Shown: piece by piece, positions 32,817 to 43,644 of the stretch
Numbering within the stretch: position 1 is the stretch's first letter
Layout: the number at the start of each line of letters is the position of its first letter
Assembly: GCF_004359215.1 (NCBI RefSeq)
Contig: NW_027152213.1
Location: forward strand, 1,904,373 to 1,968,372
From: Bremia lactucae
Taxonomy: Eukaryota > Oomycota > Peronosporomycetes > Peronosporales > Peronosporaceae
Length of the DNA: 64,000 nt
Reading direction: 5' to 3'
The notes under the pieces: generated by a model
What the model was told of the DNA's origin: nothing
Database searches by the model: none
Seen by the model: only the letters and a program-made list of their open reading frames with translations
Translations under genes and position numbers: made by a program

Positions 32817-33307
32817 CGCATCCCAACTGTGTACGACACGACATCAATTGCCTGCGCCTCTCGGTGTTCTGCGTAGACTTCGCTAACGCCAGTCTATCCA
32901 TGGTTGATGTTTTGCCAACCATGGCATGCCTAGGATGAGGTCATACGGACTCTCTATACCTAGCACTGTGAACTTCGCTTTACAAAGGAAGTTACTAAAG
33001 CTGAAAGTGAGTTCTACCTGAACTCCCTCAGACTTAACGAGCGCTGTTCGCTAGACGAACGGTCGCCTCTTCTCGCTTGCCGTCTTGGCAAAATGACTCA
33101 AACACCGCCGGTCTCTTTCTTAGAGCCGCGAGTTTCACAAAGTTTTGTGATGCACCGAATCCACTAGGATGGTCATCACCTGGTCATAGCCTCGTACTTA
33201 GGCACTATAGACCAGCAGGATTGAGGTCCAAAATTTCGAGACCTCAGGGACTATGCTACCCATTTGTTCGATAACTATGAATTTAGGAGTAGCGTCAGAG
33301 TCCGCGC

Positions 33308-34466
33308 TCAGTAGGGCATCCCGCTCATACTGCGCTCCTGCATTTCCCGACCCCTTAGTGGTCGATGCAGAAAATTCATGCGTTTCGCAAGTTGGTTCTT
33401 ACCATCGCCCTTTGGGAAGAGAGTCCTATTGCTGCGCGTCTTCGCCCCAGCAGGGACCCTGGCATAGCAGCGAGCCATCATATGGCCGCGCTTGCCGCAT
33501 TTATAGCAGACCACGTCTGCATTGCCCAACTCCATGGGAGTGGCATCTGACCTGGCTTATACCAAGCTCTTGCCGAGGCACTGTTGTATGATTGCTCCTT
33601 AACTAAGGCAATTTGGATAGTCTCTTCCATCGTCGACGGCACTTTCTAAAATTCCTGTCGCGACGGGCCATACCGTAGTCCGTTCATAAACGTGGGCACC
33701 TTAACGTGCTCCGGAATCGGACCTACGGTAATGGGCGCCGACAGCAAGCGCATCTCTTGTACATACTCTTATAGGGATCGCTCCGCCTGTCGCGCTCCAA
33801 AGGCGTGCACCAGAAGAAACACTTCGTTGTTCGGTGGCTGGTACAGGCGCGAATCTTTTCCTTGAAGATCGCCCATGTAGGGAACGCCTTTCTGTCCGCC
33901 GTAAGCGCCGAATAAGCCCACTCTGAGGCTATACCGCTTAGGTGCGATTTGGCGTACGACACCATCCGGCTATCGTCCTCGATTAGCTGCGCGACACCGC
34001 ATTGCTCCACGGATAATAGCCAGTGGACAATGGTGTTAGCTGCAGCTCCATCGAACTTGAGCGGGTCCATTTAAATGGGCCTCGGCTGATGCGGCCGGGC
34101 AGAGAGCATCTCAACAGTCCTGTTGAGGGCCTCGCTCCGAGCCTGCTCATACCATAGCTCATCCTCAGTCTGAGTGACGGACTCTGCCGCAGCATGGCTC
34201 TGTGCCTCGGACGCAGTTCTCCGTTGTCCGAGCACGATTGCCTTAAACTGCTCCAACTGAGCAACATGTTGCTTAGGAGGACTACCCAGGAGCCCGGCAA
34301 GGGCTTGTTCAACAAGTCCCTGCGCCATGTGCCCTGTCACCTCCCGATGATGTTCGGAGAGGTGGGGGAATGAGCCCAACCGTTGTTGAGGCTCATCCTC
34401 ACGTACACGCTCGGAGATGCGGATCGTGGGAAGGATTTTCATGTACAGCCAAGTGTAGGCGGTCAT
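33308..34466 (-). pseudogene. Gag of family C copy 1
   Basis: The minus strand reads, in normal order, EDEPQQRLGSF (N-terminal, about 34400), ASEAQSHAAAESVTQTEDEL, MDPLKFDGAAANTIVHWLL, EDDSRMVSYAKSHLSGIASE and ALTADRKAFPTWAIFKEKI, and finally the zinc knuckle CYKCGKRGHMMARC (about 33490). This copy shows the uninverted gag order and is the reference for judging the inverted copies. Confidence 0.8.
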
Positions 34467-35028
34467 ATTGTAATGCGGCCACCGGAGTGGTGGGTCTAAT
34501 TACTTTATTTAAGAAATTGACCAACCCTTAAGTGCACCATGTAACGGGGTGTATCGTTACATGAAATTAACAAATAAAGGTTGTGAATAAATATATTATC
34601 TTAAAGGTAGATAACATTTGGAAAATATTACTTTACATGTTAATAAAATACAAGCTTCTCCATTGGTAGATATAGACCATTAAAAATACTTTCTTCGCGG
34701 TCCAGTCAGCGCTGGACGCGCGCAAAGAGAAAAGCAGATAATACTTTATTACATGTTTGGTATAAATTTATAATTAAGTTAGTATTAAGTAGATAGACAA
34801 GAAGAACTTAATTATATTAATACAGTTTTTAGTTAACCCTCTTTAAAAAGCAAGTGTTTCAAAGAGAGTCTTCCTCTGCACGTACGTGAAGTGACGTGGG
34901 GCACCACTCGCACTGAGGCAGTGCGAAGTGGACTTATACTAAAGCAGTACAAGTCAGTAGTGCCCCGTCACACACCAAGTGCACTTTACGGGGACTTTTT
35001 AATATTAGGGCAACTTTAGCCCGTTACA
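34456..35028 (-). repeat. 5' LTR type 2 of family C copy 1 (internally deleted)
   Basis: On the minus strand it starts TGTAACGGGCTAAAGTTGCC at 35028 and ends near TGTAGGCGG at 34456. About 400 bases of the middle are missing and a solo LTR sits within it. Confidence 0.75.
34540..34973 (+). mobile_element. Solo LTR type 1 nested in the family C 5' LTR
   Basis: 434 bases from TGTAACGGGGTGTATCG to GCCCCGTCACA, flanked by the 5-base direct repeat cacca (34535-34539 and 34974-34978). Removing it and one cacca restores LTR type 2 (ttaagtgcacca agtgcactt, compare 28341-28360). This is a clean target-site duplication and a solo LTR. Confidence 0.9.
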
Positions 35029-36511
35029 AGTTGCGCAACGCGAACTCACTAAACAATAATCGTAACATTTGCATTGGCGCTGAGCTGCCCAGAAAGTGTA
35101 CGAAATTGTGCTGCTGTTTATAACAGTGCAGAATTTTCAAAGAAGGCTCGTCGAGTGCGTAGATAGTAAATTGTTGAGCTAGTGATACAGTAGCTATCCC
35201 ATTAGGTCTATCGTATTGAAGTTGAAGCGTGCGCCACCGTAGAATAAATTACCACCATATGTTTCCTCGCACACCAGAAAATTATTGCATGATTCTGACT
35301 TTCTTTTATACTAACGTGCGATTTAATTCAACGTAAGAATACAAGCAGGCCCTAGCATCATCATAATTGAAGTGCGATGAGACTTCTGCGAATATAAATA
35401 AATGTTAATATTCGGGATAAGATTCCTGCCAATACTACAAAGTATTAACTTTAACAGCATATACAAAACCTTCGCAATGCCAGCAACTATCGCGTGTGTG
35501 TTTTTACGTCCCTTAATAGTGTCACCAAATCATTTTTTTTCGCTTCATGCATTTCGTTTCATCAGGTGGGAATTTGGAAGCAATCTCATTCCGACCATTG
35601 AACGACTTGTGGGAGTAAGTCCAGCGAATGGCGGCATTGCACTGGCTAAGCATACGTTTCGACATTGCATTCTTGTATGGGAGTATCAAGCGAAACAGGG
35701 AAAATTGCCTGCTTCGTTTAGCGTTGAGTTGCGAGCCTGATTCTCAAGTGTGGTCGTTCCAGTTTATTTTTTGCTGCTCTTCTGTTGCGATGTTAAAAGG
35801 AAAAATCTATCGCCGATTAATCGAATGCCAAAAGTTGACTGCGAGCATTTGTTGCGACTTAATTTATGCGGAGCTTCCTTGGATGCTGGTTGTCTTAGTT
35901 ATGTAAGAATCTTTACGGTGAAAGAAGTAGCAGTTAAAATTAACTTTTGTGTCATTTTTTGAGATGACGAGCGCTTTAAATGTGGAAACACGGAGCGTTT
36001 ATGAGCCAAGAAGAGTTATAAGATTTGTTCTTATCACCTATGAAAAATATGGAAGTATGGAAAATTCGTCAGCAAAGCAATTTATCCGCTAAAGAATAGT
36101 TTACTAAATGGGTAGCGATTATGTACGGAACATTCGGTACAAATTTGTATATGATTAGCATTTGTAATCGTTACGGCAGCCGATCGTCAACCTTACTCAC
36201 AACCCTACTCTCCTTATATAGAGCTTATTGCTGCCTGCAATTTGGTTGCGGCAAGTTAAGAAATTAAATTCAAACGCCATGCACCCAACACAATCTTGAT
36301 CGCCAGTTTCGGCAGCGTCTCTAATGATTTATTTTTAAGTCTGGATTAATCCCGAATGGGACCCTGCAGATCTCGATATAACATTTATGAAGGCTATCGA
36401 AAGACTTCTTAAAATATGAAGCATATTTTTTTAAGTTGAACTGCCCACAGCGCCTTTCGCTTCATGCCATACACGTCACACTTTTTCAATTTGTAAGCAG
36501 ATTATTCGAGG
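35029..36511. other. Intergenic, nothing recognised
   Basis: AT-rich sequence between the family C element and gene island 2. Short open frames near 35402-35962 on the plus strand overlap in different frames and resemble no protein family. The rightmost few hundred bases should contain the promoter of the gene at 36512. Confidence 0.5.
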
Positions 36512-37255
36512 ATGGCGCCCTATGACAGGGTGTCCAAGAAGAGATTGACATATATTGGCAGCGTGTCCGAGGAGGACAACGCGAGATGCTTTGCCGAAGA
36601 CGAAGAGGCGGATGAGACATTTCTAGCCCTTCAAAAGTTGCTCCAGGCGCTAAATCGCAGCAGTCGTAGTAGTCACGGAAGCTTTAACAGCAACAATGGC
36701 AGCTTTTTAGGAGGAGGGGGCAACAGTGCCCAGACAGCACCGGTCTGCGATACCGCGAGTCAACAGCGCCTGTCGCGTGACGAGATGCTTGAGACCCGAC
36801 GACAGGAGCGTGACCGTGTTCGCCGCTCACTGTTTGCCAAAAACGGCAGCTCGTGCCGTTCACGTCGCCGCCACACATTACCCGGCTGTTACGTTTCAGA
36901 AGAGGATGAGGACGAGGAAGTCTCTGTGCCGTCTGTTGAGAGTACAATTTCGAACCGATTTATGAATGGGTCTTTTTCCGCTTTAAACGTGCACGTGATA
37001 TCACGTGACCGGTGGAGTACGGAAGACCATGTTATGGAGCGCCTTCCAATCGTCATACAGCCCAAGAATGGCAAGCATTCAACTCCTACTGACAACGAGA
37101 AAATAAATGTCGTGCATACAGACGAGTTTATTGAACTCCGAGAATCGCTGGTAAAGAACATGAGTGATGAGGCTTCGACGGCTCACTATCTGTCACCGCC
37201 TCGGTCCACGTGGTACATGCAAATGCATGGTTTCGAGGAACTGAATTGCTCATAG
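36512..37255 (+). CDS. Unrecognised Ser-rich, acidic protein
   Basis: Single-exon frame of 247 residues; I do not recognise a family. It has a basic start (MAPYDRVSKKRL), an acidic stretch (about 19-35), a Ser/Asn/Gly-rich low-complexity part (50-72), a charged Arg/Glu segment (88-106), a basic patch RSRRRH (116-121) and an acidic run (129-136). The last third is less biased and ends MHGFEELNCS. No signal peptide or membrane helix. The basic patches and disorder would fit a nuclear or signalling protein, but that is a guess. It converges with the SLC25 gene. GC content fits host genes rather than repeats, and the long open frame supports it as real. Confidence 0.65.
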   Translation: MAPYDRVSKKRLTYIGSVSEEDNARCFAEDEEADETFLALQKLLQALNRSSRSSHGSFNSNNGSFLGGGGNSAQTAPVCDTASQQRLSRDEMLETRRQERDRVRRSLFAKNGSSCRSRRRHTLPGCYVSEEDEDEEVSVPSVESTISNRFMNGSFSALNVHVISRDRWSTEDHVMERLPIVIQPKNGKHSTPTDNEKINVVHTDEFIELRESLVKNMSDEASTAHYLSPPRSTWYMQMHGFEELNCS

Positions 37256-37516
37256 ACAATTGGAAATATGGGGTTCTAATGCAGAAATGGTGACAAAACC
37301 ATGTTCTTTTGACTGCTATTCGAGCAAGACCAGCGCAAATGGAAGCGAATGAGAAGCTTTCTAAATTTCAAGGCTTTTAATCGGAAGTCGGCTTGATTAA
37401 ACAGATTTGTAAATTTATTTATCAGATTAAAAAAGAGGCGGCAGATTTCGTGAATATTTTCAATTACCTGGCTTTAATCACTTGCTTGCCTCATAGCTGC
37501 TCAGCAAGTGCACAAT

Positions 37517-38603
37517 TTACACTTTGAAGTCTCCATGCATTAAAGCAGCACGGTACTTTTCGTAGGATACGAAAAAGACAATACACCACGGTGCTTTACG
37601 CATCCAGTTTGGGATAAAGCCTCTGTAAAAAGCACTGAAGCCACCTTCTCGGTAAGTCTTTTGCATACAATCTGTCATGCCTTTGTAGTGAAGCCCCAAA
37701 CCACTTGAGTCTATCGGCTGACTCATGAGACGTGTTTTCACAACGTCAATCCTATCATGCAAACAACTATCATATCAGATGCAATGCCTATATGTAAATT
37801 TACAAAAATCGTACGGGTTTGAAGCAGATGCACCAGCCAAGCCAGCCACGCAGCTAGCACCAGTGTGAGCAAGCACTCCTTCCTTTAAAATTCCGGATGA
37901 AATCAACAAATCCTTGCTGTGGTCATAGCTTCCTAACTCAGCCGCGTTCACAATAAAGCCGCGCTGAATGTTTGGTGACAAACCGCGAAGGAATCCTCGA
38001 AGACCTTCCCGCTTATAGATTGTAGCAAGGGCGTCACTGACACCACGGTAGAGTTTTCCCGAACGATCTGCCTGCATCCGAACCTTGATGACGTCCATAC
38101 TTTCATGCAAAAGCCGTCATTACATTCACCGAGACCACCATAAATGTCCCTACGTACGGATTAGCGAAACTGATACCGATGGCTCCAGCACACCCACCGG
38201 CGAGAAATTTGGATCGAAATGGCACTTCACGATTGTGATTACGAGCCTCTTTCGCAGCGAAAGCGTTGCGCAGCGGTTCGTACAGCACCATGCAGATACT
38301 CGTGTACGATACTTGGCGCAGTAAAGCGGGAGTGGCGCCGTTCCATAACGCACCAAGACCCTCATAATTCACCACTGTCTGTGCCGCGTGCAGCATACCA
38401 TTGTAGTGTACCACTGGTTTGCCGCCGAAAACGGGGCTAGAACTTTGCGTCTGCAGCCGCACCTTGGTAATGTCAATGGGCAGCGTTAAAAGCTCGGCAG
38501 TAGCGGATGCCGCACCGCCACCGATAAGGCGAGACCACTGTGGATCGATCTCTCTCTTAACATGAAGTGAAGTCTCTTCGTTTCCCACAACTTCGGGCGC
38601 CAT
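37517..38603 (-). CDS. Mitochondrial carrier, SLC25 family (UCP/dicarboxylate-carrier-like), three exons
   Basis: Exons 38158-38603, 37815-38099 and 37517-37751 give 321 residues. Introns are 38100-38157 (58 nt) and 37752-37814 (63), both inserted exactly inside the Pro codon of the carrier signature. The three repeats carry PIDITKVRL (42-50), PMDVIKVRM (149-157) and PIDVVKTRL (244-252), each with a downstream Gly-rich helix, so all three pairs of membrane helices are present. Overall form and the first signature resemble the uncoupling protein/dicarboxylate/KMCP1 branch. It would exchange a small anion across the inner mitochondrial membrane; the substrate cannot be read from the sequence. 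It is divergent from the JmjC gene, 259 bases away. Confidence 0.9.
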
Positions 38604-38862
38604 TGTCTGACAGTGCTGGCACGATAATGATACCTTGACAATTTTCGCGACTTTTAAGGCATTTTCGTACTTATTTCAGTGAAGCAAATGTTTGGCAGCA
38701 TTTATATGCAAACCTGCGTCGGGTTTAGATTGAACTTTTTTTGATTGAATGATGGATGCAGAGAAGTGAGATGACGCGAACCTCTTGCACAATTCTGTAC
38801 TCATAATCGCGAAAAAAATCATCGAATTTATTATTGTTGTGTAAGTCACACCTCAATCACAA
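38604..38862. promoter_or_regulatory. Bidirectional promoter region, SLC25 / JmjC genes
   Basis: 259 AT-rich bases between the two divergent start codons. No reading frame; no specific motif claimed. Confidence 0.45.
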
Positions 38863-40312
38863 ATGTCCATCCCGCAAGAGGCAACGTACCTCAATGACAT
38901 CGCAACACAATGTGTGGATCCAACCAAGATACATACCTTCTATCCAGATTCCATTCACCTGCTGGATTCGTTTGCGTTTCACCGCGATACTCGTAAGAGC
39001 TAAGTGATTTTTTTAGCATACTGTAGAAAAAATACAAATTGACATTGGACGGCAGTGGTGGAAGTTGCATGTAAAGAGCGGTCAAGCGGCTGTTACCACG
39101 GCAACGATGAGTCCAGACAAAGCGTAAAGCTTAAGTTTGGTGATTTTGTGGAGTATTACCAAGCATCATTTAAGAAAGAGGCGCATTGGCTACAGACGGT
39201 GAATGATTTGGACTTTTATCTGGCGCAATGCCCGATAGCGATGTTCAAGTCTGACGTAGCCAGCTCTAAGGCGAGCCTGCCAAGAATCATGAACGATTTC
39301 CTATTGTAATATAGTGCAATTGAGTGTGTTATGTTTAATTGTGGTAATTAAAACATAGTGGCCTATGTGCTCCATGGTAGGCCGACTTTTCTGGAAGGAG
39401 AAGCCGTCACGAGAGTGAATCTTTGGATGACAGTGAAACCAAGTCAAACGACGCTACATTATGACGCATACCAAAATTTGCTTGTCGTTTTGTACGGAAG
39501 AAAAAAGGTTACGCTGTACTCTCCGCCAGACATGCAAAAAATGTATCCCTTTCCGATATATTCCAAGTCTGCAAATCACAGCCAAGTGAACATCATTCAG
39601 CCCGACTTGGAAAAACACTCGCAATTTTTAGAAGCATCCGCTCACCGATTTGAAATCATGGCAGGAGGTTCGTTAAATACAGCAGTCTGCTAAAAGTTGC
39701 GTTGATACTGCAATTTCATTATTAATGGTCATCGATTGTTCGATCGCAGATGCACTTATAATCCCAGAGGGCTGGTGGCATCAAGTCGACTCCGATGAAT
39801 ATACCATAGCTGTCAATTACTGGTGGAATGGCATGCGAGAAAAACTAGTAGCAGACAAGCAGATGGTGCCATACTATGCTCGTGTTTTGCTAGAAGAACT
39901 AGTTAAGCAGTGCTACGAGACTCGATTACTAGCTTTGCAGCGTGCGTCCGAAAATGGTTATAAATGTGACAATGAAAGCTGCGCAGTAGCAGCTTTCTTA
40001 GCGGCCAATAATCAAGCTGAGCGGGAGCGCTTATTGATGTCACTGGACAGTACAACTTTTGCAAAAGTACAAGAATTCCTGGCGTCATCCCATGAAAAAG
40101 AATGGAGAAAATTGCTATCAAACGCAAGTGTTGATTTCGCAGCCGTTTTAACTAACTCTTGGGAGAGGGATGAGCTAGATGATCACTTTTTAAACGCACT
40201 TTTTAGTGCTCTTGAAAGCGAGGAAGAGACGATTAAAGAGGAACTGGCGAATAAGCAAGCGCAATTTCGCCGCACTTGTGCCATGCAAATGTACCAGTTG
40301 CTCTTTGGCTAA
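38863..40312 (+). CDS. JmjC/cupin-8 domain oxygenase, four exons
   Basis: Exons 38863-38992, 39056-39305, 39381-39667 and 39750-40312 give 409 residues; introns are 63, 75 and 82 nt, GT-AG. The acceptor at 39379-39380 was chosen because the nearer one at 39357-39358 breaks the frame. The iron-binding facial triad is visible: LHYD (H153, D155) and WWHQV (H233). NLLVVLYGRKKVTLYSP and DALIIPEGWWHQVDS are typical of cupin-8/JmjC proteins such as TYW5-like hydroxylases. It should be an Fe(II)/2-oxoglutarate-dependent hydroxylase or demethylase; the target is unknown. The last ~150 residues are helical and charged, outside the catalytic fold. No signal peptide. Confidence 0.85.
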
Positions 40313-40563
40313 TTGAAAGCATCTAGTGCAACCTTGACGGGAAGGCGAAGTAATAGTTTAACGCTGTGATTGGCCCAAAACACCAACCGTTTTATATAAA
40401 AGCAATTGGTAATACTGTCGTATTATCACACTGAAGTTTCCTTTGCGTCAGAGGCAACGTTATGAAGTGCAATCAAACACAGCAAGAGAATTTTAGTGGC
40501 ATCAATCTTAGCTATCAACTCGACATTATAGATTTGGTGCAATAAAAGTATTTCCCATTAGCA

Positions 40564-42366
40564 ATGAGTAAGCGCAAATTTGACGACGAGATCCCTGTGG
40601 TTGACGTTAAGCTTCAAGCTAAATTGCAGTGGCACGTGCAGCCGTCCGACTTTTCAAAGTTGTGCCAAAATCCCATTCGGAAAATTGTGGACAATATCGA
40701 GAAACCTGCGTCATTGGCCAAGAGTCTCATATCATTGTCGCTTGGTGGGTCGCGCGCTTTTGTGCTATTATCTCTAAGCAAGTATTTGTTTGTGTGAAAA
40801 GGCGATCCGACTGTATTTGGCAACTTGCACTGCCCTGATGTCCTCGTGCAAGCAATTGTTCGCAACACTCGGTATGTAGACTATACAGCACTATACGTGT
40901 GAGCTGGGAAAATGAATGCTAAGTCTATACCTTTTTGCTGATTAGCTCGTTGCAGCATAATGGGTATCTACATTCCGCTGGCTCTGAAGCAGCTCGTACA
41001 TCCATCGCACATTATTATGGCAACGAGCGATCTCCATTGACGATGGATGATATCATCATTACGAGTGGGTGTTCCGGTGCTATCGAGATTGCTTTTCGTG
41101 GCCTGTTAAATCCTGGGGACAATATTCTTCTTCCGAGGCCTGGTTTTCCCTTGTATCAAGCTGTTTGCGAAGCTCATAACATTGAATGCAAATTTTACTG
41201 CCTCAAGGTACGAGCTTTTTAAACTACGGTTACGACTATACCACTTGACTTTTGCTTGTGATTCTAGCCAGAAAGCAATTGGGAAGTCGACCTAGTGCAC
41301 ATGAAATCGTTAATTGATGACAAAACGAAGGCGATTTTGGTCAATAATCCCTCAAATCCATGCGGCAGCGTGTATACAAAGGTAAATTGGCGGAGGATGT
41401 CATTCCATCCATATTGCTTACAATTATAATGTCGTTCAGTCCCACTTGGAAGATATACTTGCTCTTGCAGAGTCGCACAAGATCCCTATTATTGCGGTAT
41501 GTTGAGTGCCAGTATTGCAATTATTCTTAAATAGACATTTAATTGTATATATCGGACTTCAGGACGAGATTTACGGTGACATGGTGTTTGGAAGCAACGT
41601 CTTCTATCCCATAGCAACACTTTCGAAGACGGTCCCAGTGATTGCAGTCGGAGGCTTGGCAAAGCAATTTCTTGTTCCTGGGTGGCGAGTTGGCTGGATC
41701 ATAATTCACGATCGCAACCACATTCTCCAAGACGTTCGCACCGCTTACTTTAAACTTTCACAGAACATTCTTGGCGCTAATTCGCTAGTCCAGGTAAAGC
41801 TGTATTGATTGCTGCACTTAAGTTTCTTGTTACTAACTTCATGAATGCATTGCTAGAGTGTAATTCCACATATCTTAACACCAATCCCTGGAAGTACGGA
41901 GGAACAGTCGTTGCTTGATTTTAAAAAGCAATACTTTGCTACTTTGGAGGACAATGCAAAATTCACACTCGATAGTTTGGCGAAAATTTCGGGTTTGGAG
42001 GTAGTAGTACCACAAGGTGCAATGTACGCAATGGTACGTAGTAGCTACAATGCGCGAGTATATCTTTTGTTCTAGCGTCTTGACACCTATATCAATAGGT
42101 GAAACTTCAAAACGAAGTGCTGACAAAGATCAAGAACGATTTAGACTTTACACAAAGGTTGCTTAAAGAAGAATCTGTATTCGTTCTGCCTGGTCAGGTA
42201 TGGTATCGCTTACGTTTGACTTTGGGGCTTTGTCGGCTAACTTATTTGGCTGTGCCGATAGTGCTTTGGGCTTAAAAACTACTTCCGCATCGTACTTTCG
42301 GCGCCTCACGAGGTACTTTCAGACGCCTACACTCGTTTGGCCAACTTCTGCTGTCGTCATCAGTGA
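40564..42366 (+). CDS. TAT: Tyrosine aminotransferase, nine exons
   Basis: Exons 40564-40744, 40802-40871, 40946-41207, 41268-41381, 41440-41496, 41563-41793, 41857-42033, 42099-42197 and 42262-42366 give 431 residues (human TAT has 454). All eight introns are GT-AG, 57-74 nt, and in phase. Class I PLP aminotransferase features: [10 protein letters not shown] near the N-terminus (a TAT hallmark), [21 protein letters not shown] (197-206), DEIYGDM (229-235), [16 protein letters not shown] with the PLP Lys at 262 and Arg at 270, and the substrate-carboxylate Arg at about 406 (YFRIVLS). It would transfer the amino group of tyrosine to 2-oxoglutarate, the first step of tyrosine breakdown; related aromatic or alanine substrates cannot be excluded. 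Confidence 0.93.
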
Positions 42367-43644
42367 CGAAATAGCTTTAAAGTCTTGCAACACTTACCTT
42401 TTCAGTATTACATTATGTCTCCGCTATTAAATGCAAGAACGTACTTATTCCCTTCGATACAAAACGTTTTTCTTGTGCGAGCTCTGATGGAATGGAGCAA
42501 TGTATATACCCTTAAGTGGTATAGCAGATAAATTTTTTGGTCATTGTCCGCAAAAGTGAAGTGCAAATGAAATGATAGTTTCTGCACCATCTTCGGCAGA
42601 AGAGCAACACAAAGTGAACACACCTTTCGTATTTTTTTGGCTGTTGATTCTGGCAGCTCGATCGGCGGACACAAAGGAGAAAATTTCACATGCCTGAACG
42701 ACAAAGAGTTTTTTTTTAACGATGGCAATGACAAAGTTGAGCTGCCTAGTAATTGGGATAGTCCACCTCAGAAACAGAGGAATGTCTTGTTCTTCTTAAT
42801 GATCTCAAGATTAATTGTGAGTTTGTCGAAACAGTTAAGCTTGCGGCTCGTAAAGATCACATCTTGCAATATGAATGTGATCATTATTCAGTAGTGGGCC
42901 TGTTAGCATCACAAAAAATGCGTGGGGGCAATTGTGGAGGCAACGTTCCTTCCTTTAACCCAGCTGGCGTTTCGATATTTGCAGCTGAAAGGCCAAACGA
43001 CTGATAAACAGCTTTTTACCATGATATCGCAGTTTGGATTCACTTCCAAATTCAGGTGGCGCTACTCTGCATAGTATTCCTGACAAAAAAACTCGAGTGT
43101 TGACTTATTAAATACGAAGACTAAGTTAGTGTAGCAGCGTGCTTTAACAGTTAATTCACTTATTCCACGCGATTTGCCGATGCTTAAATAATTTAGTCTA
43201 TCCTCCTGTTTTGCGAATATTTCGTTTCAATGAGGATCGAGGAAACTGAGATGAGCCGCTATCATTACCAATTTCGCGCACCGAAGCTGCAAAGAACTAC
43301 TGAAGTGGTGAGTAAACCAATATCGAAAGAGAAAAAAGCAAGGTTGTAGCCGTACAAAGCGTATAATGATTCGAACTATGAAAGCGCCACGTCTGTTTAA
43401 GGAAATGATCGGTGTGGCTACAACACCCAACTGGTCTAAGGCAAGTGAGACAGTTTTTCATTTATACTCTACAAAAGCATTGATGAATTAAAGCAACTTT
43501 TTATCAATATACCTACGCTGTGAATGCGTTTTACTTATAGATACGTAGTACGTAAAGGCATTCATAGTTCGTACTCCTGGCAATATAAAAGTTTTACACT
43601 CAAGCCTAAGTACTCACGATCAAACCTTCAACGTCGCCTCTATC
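42367..43644. other. Intergenic between TAT and the peptidase, nothing recognised
   Basis: About 1.28 kb. A short plus frame at 42637-42894 has no recognised family and no codon pattern to support it. The region should hold the 3' UTRs of two convergent genes. Confidence 0.5.

Larger units (their letters stand above)
27848..35028 (-). mobile_element. Family C Ty3/gypsy chromovirus, copy 1 (nearly full length)
   Basis: Minus-oriented element with LTR type 2 at both ends. The 5' LTR (34456-35028) has lost its middle and is split by a solo LTR type 1 at 34540-34973. Internal order: gag, zinc knuckle, protease, linker, RT, RNase H, deleted integrase core, tail with chromodomain, then an opposite-strand ORF next to the 3' LTR. 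It is broken by several stops and a deletion. Confidence 0.85.

Noticed and set aside
35402..35962. Three overlapping plus-strand frames of 70-112 codons
   Set aside because: Overlap in different frames, no recognisable protein, AT-rich. Treated as non-coding.
39352..39380. Acceptor at 39357-39358 for the third JmjC exon
   Set aside because: Joining there to the donor at 39306 breaks the reading frame. The acceptor at 39379-39380 restores it and gives the conserved LPTFLEGE sequence.
42637..42894. 85-codon plus-strand frame downstream of TAT
   Set aside because: No family, no supporting splice structure, and biased toward the local AT-rich composition.
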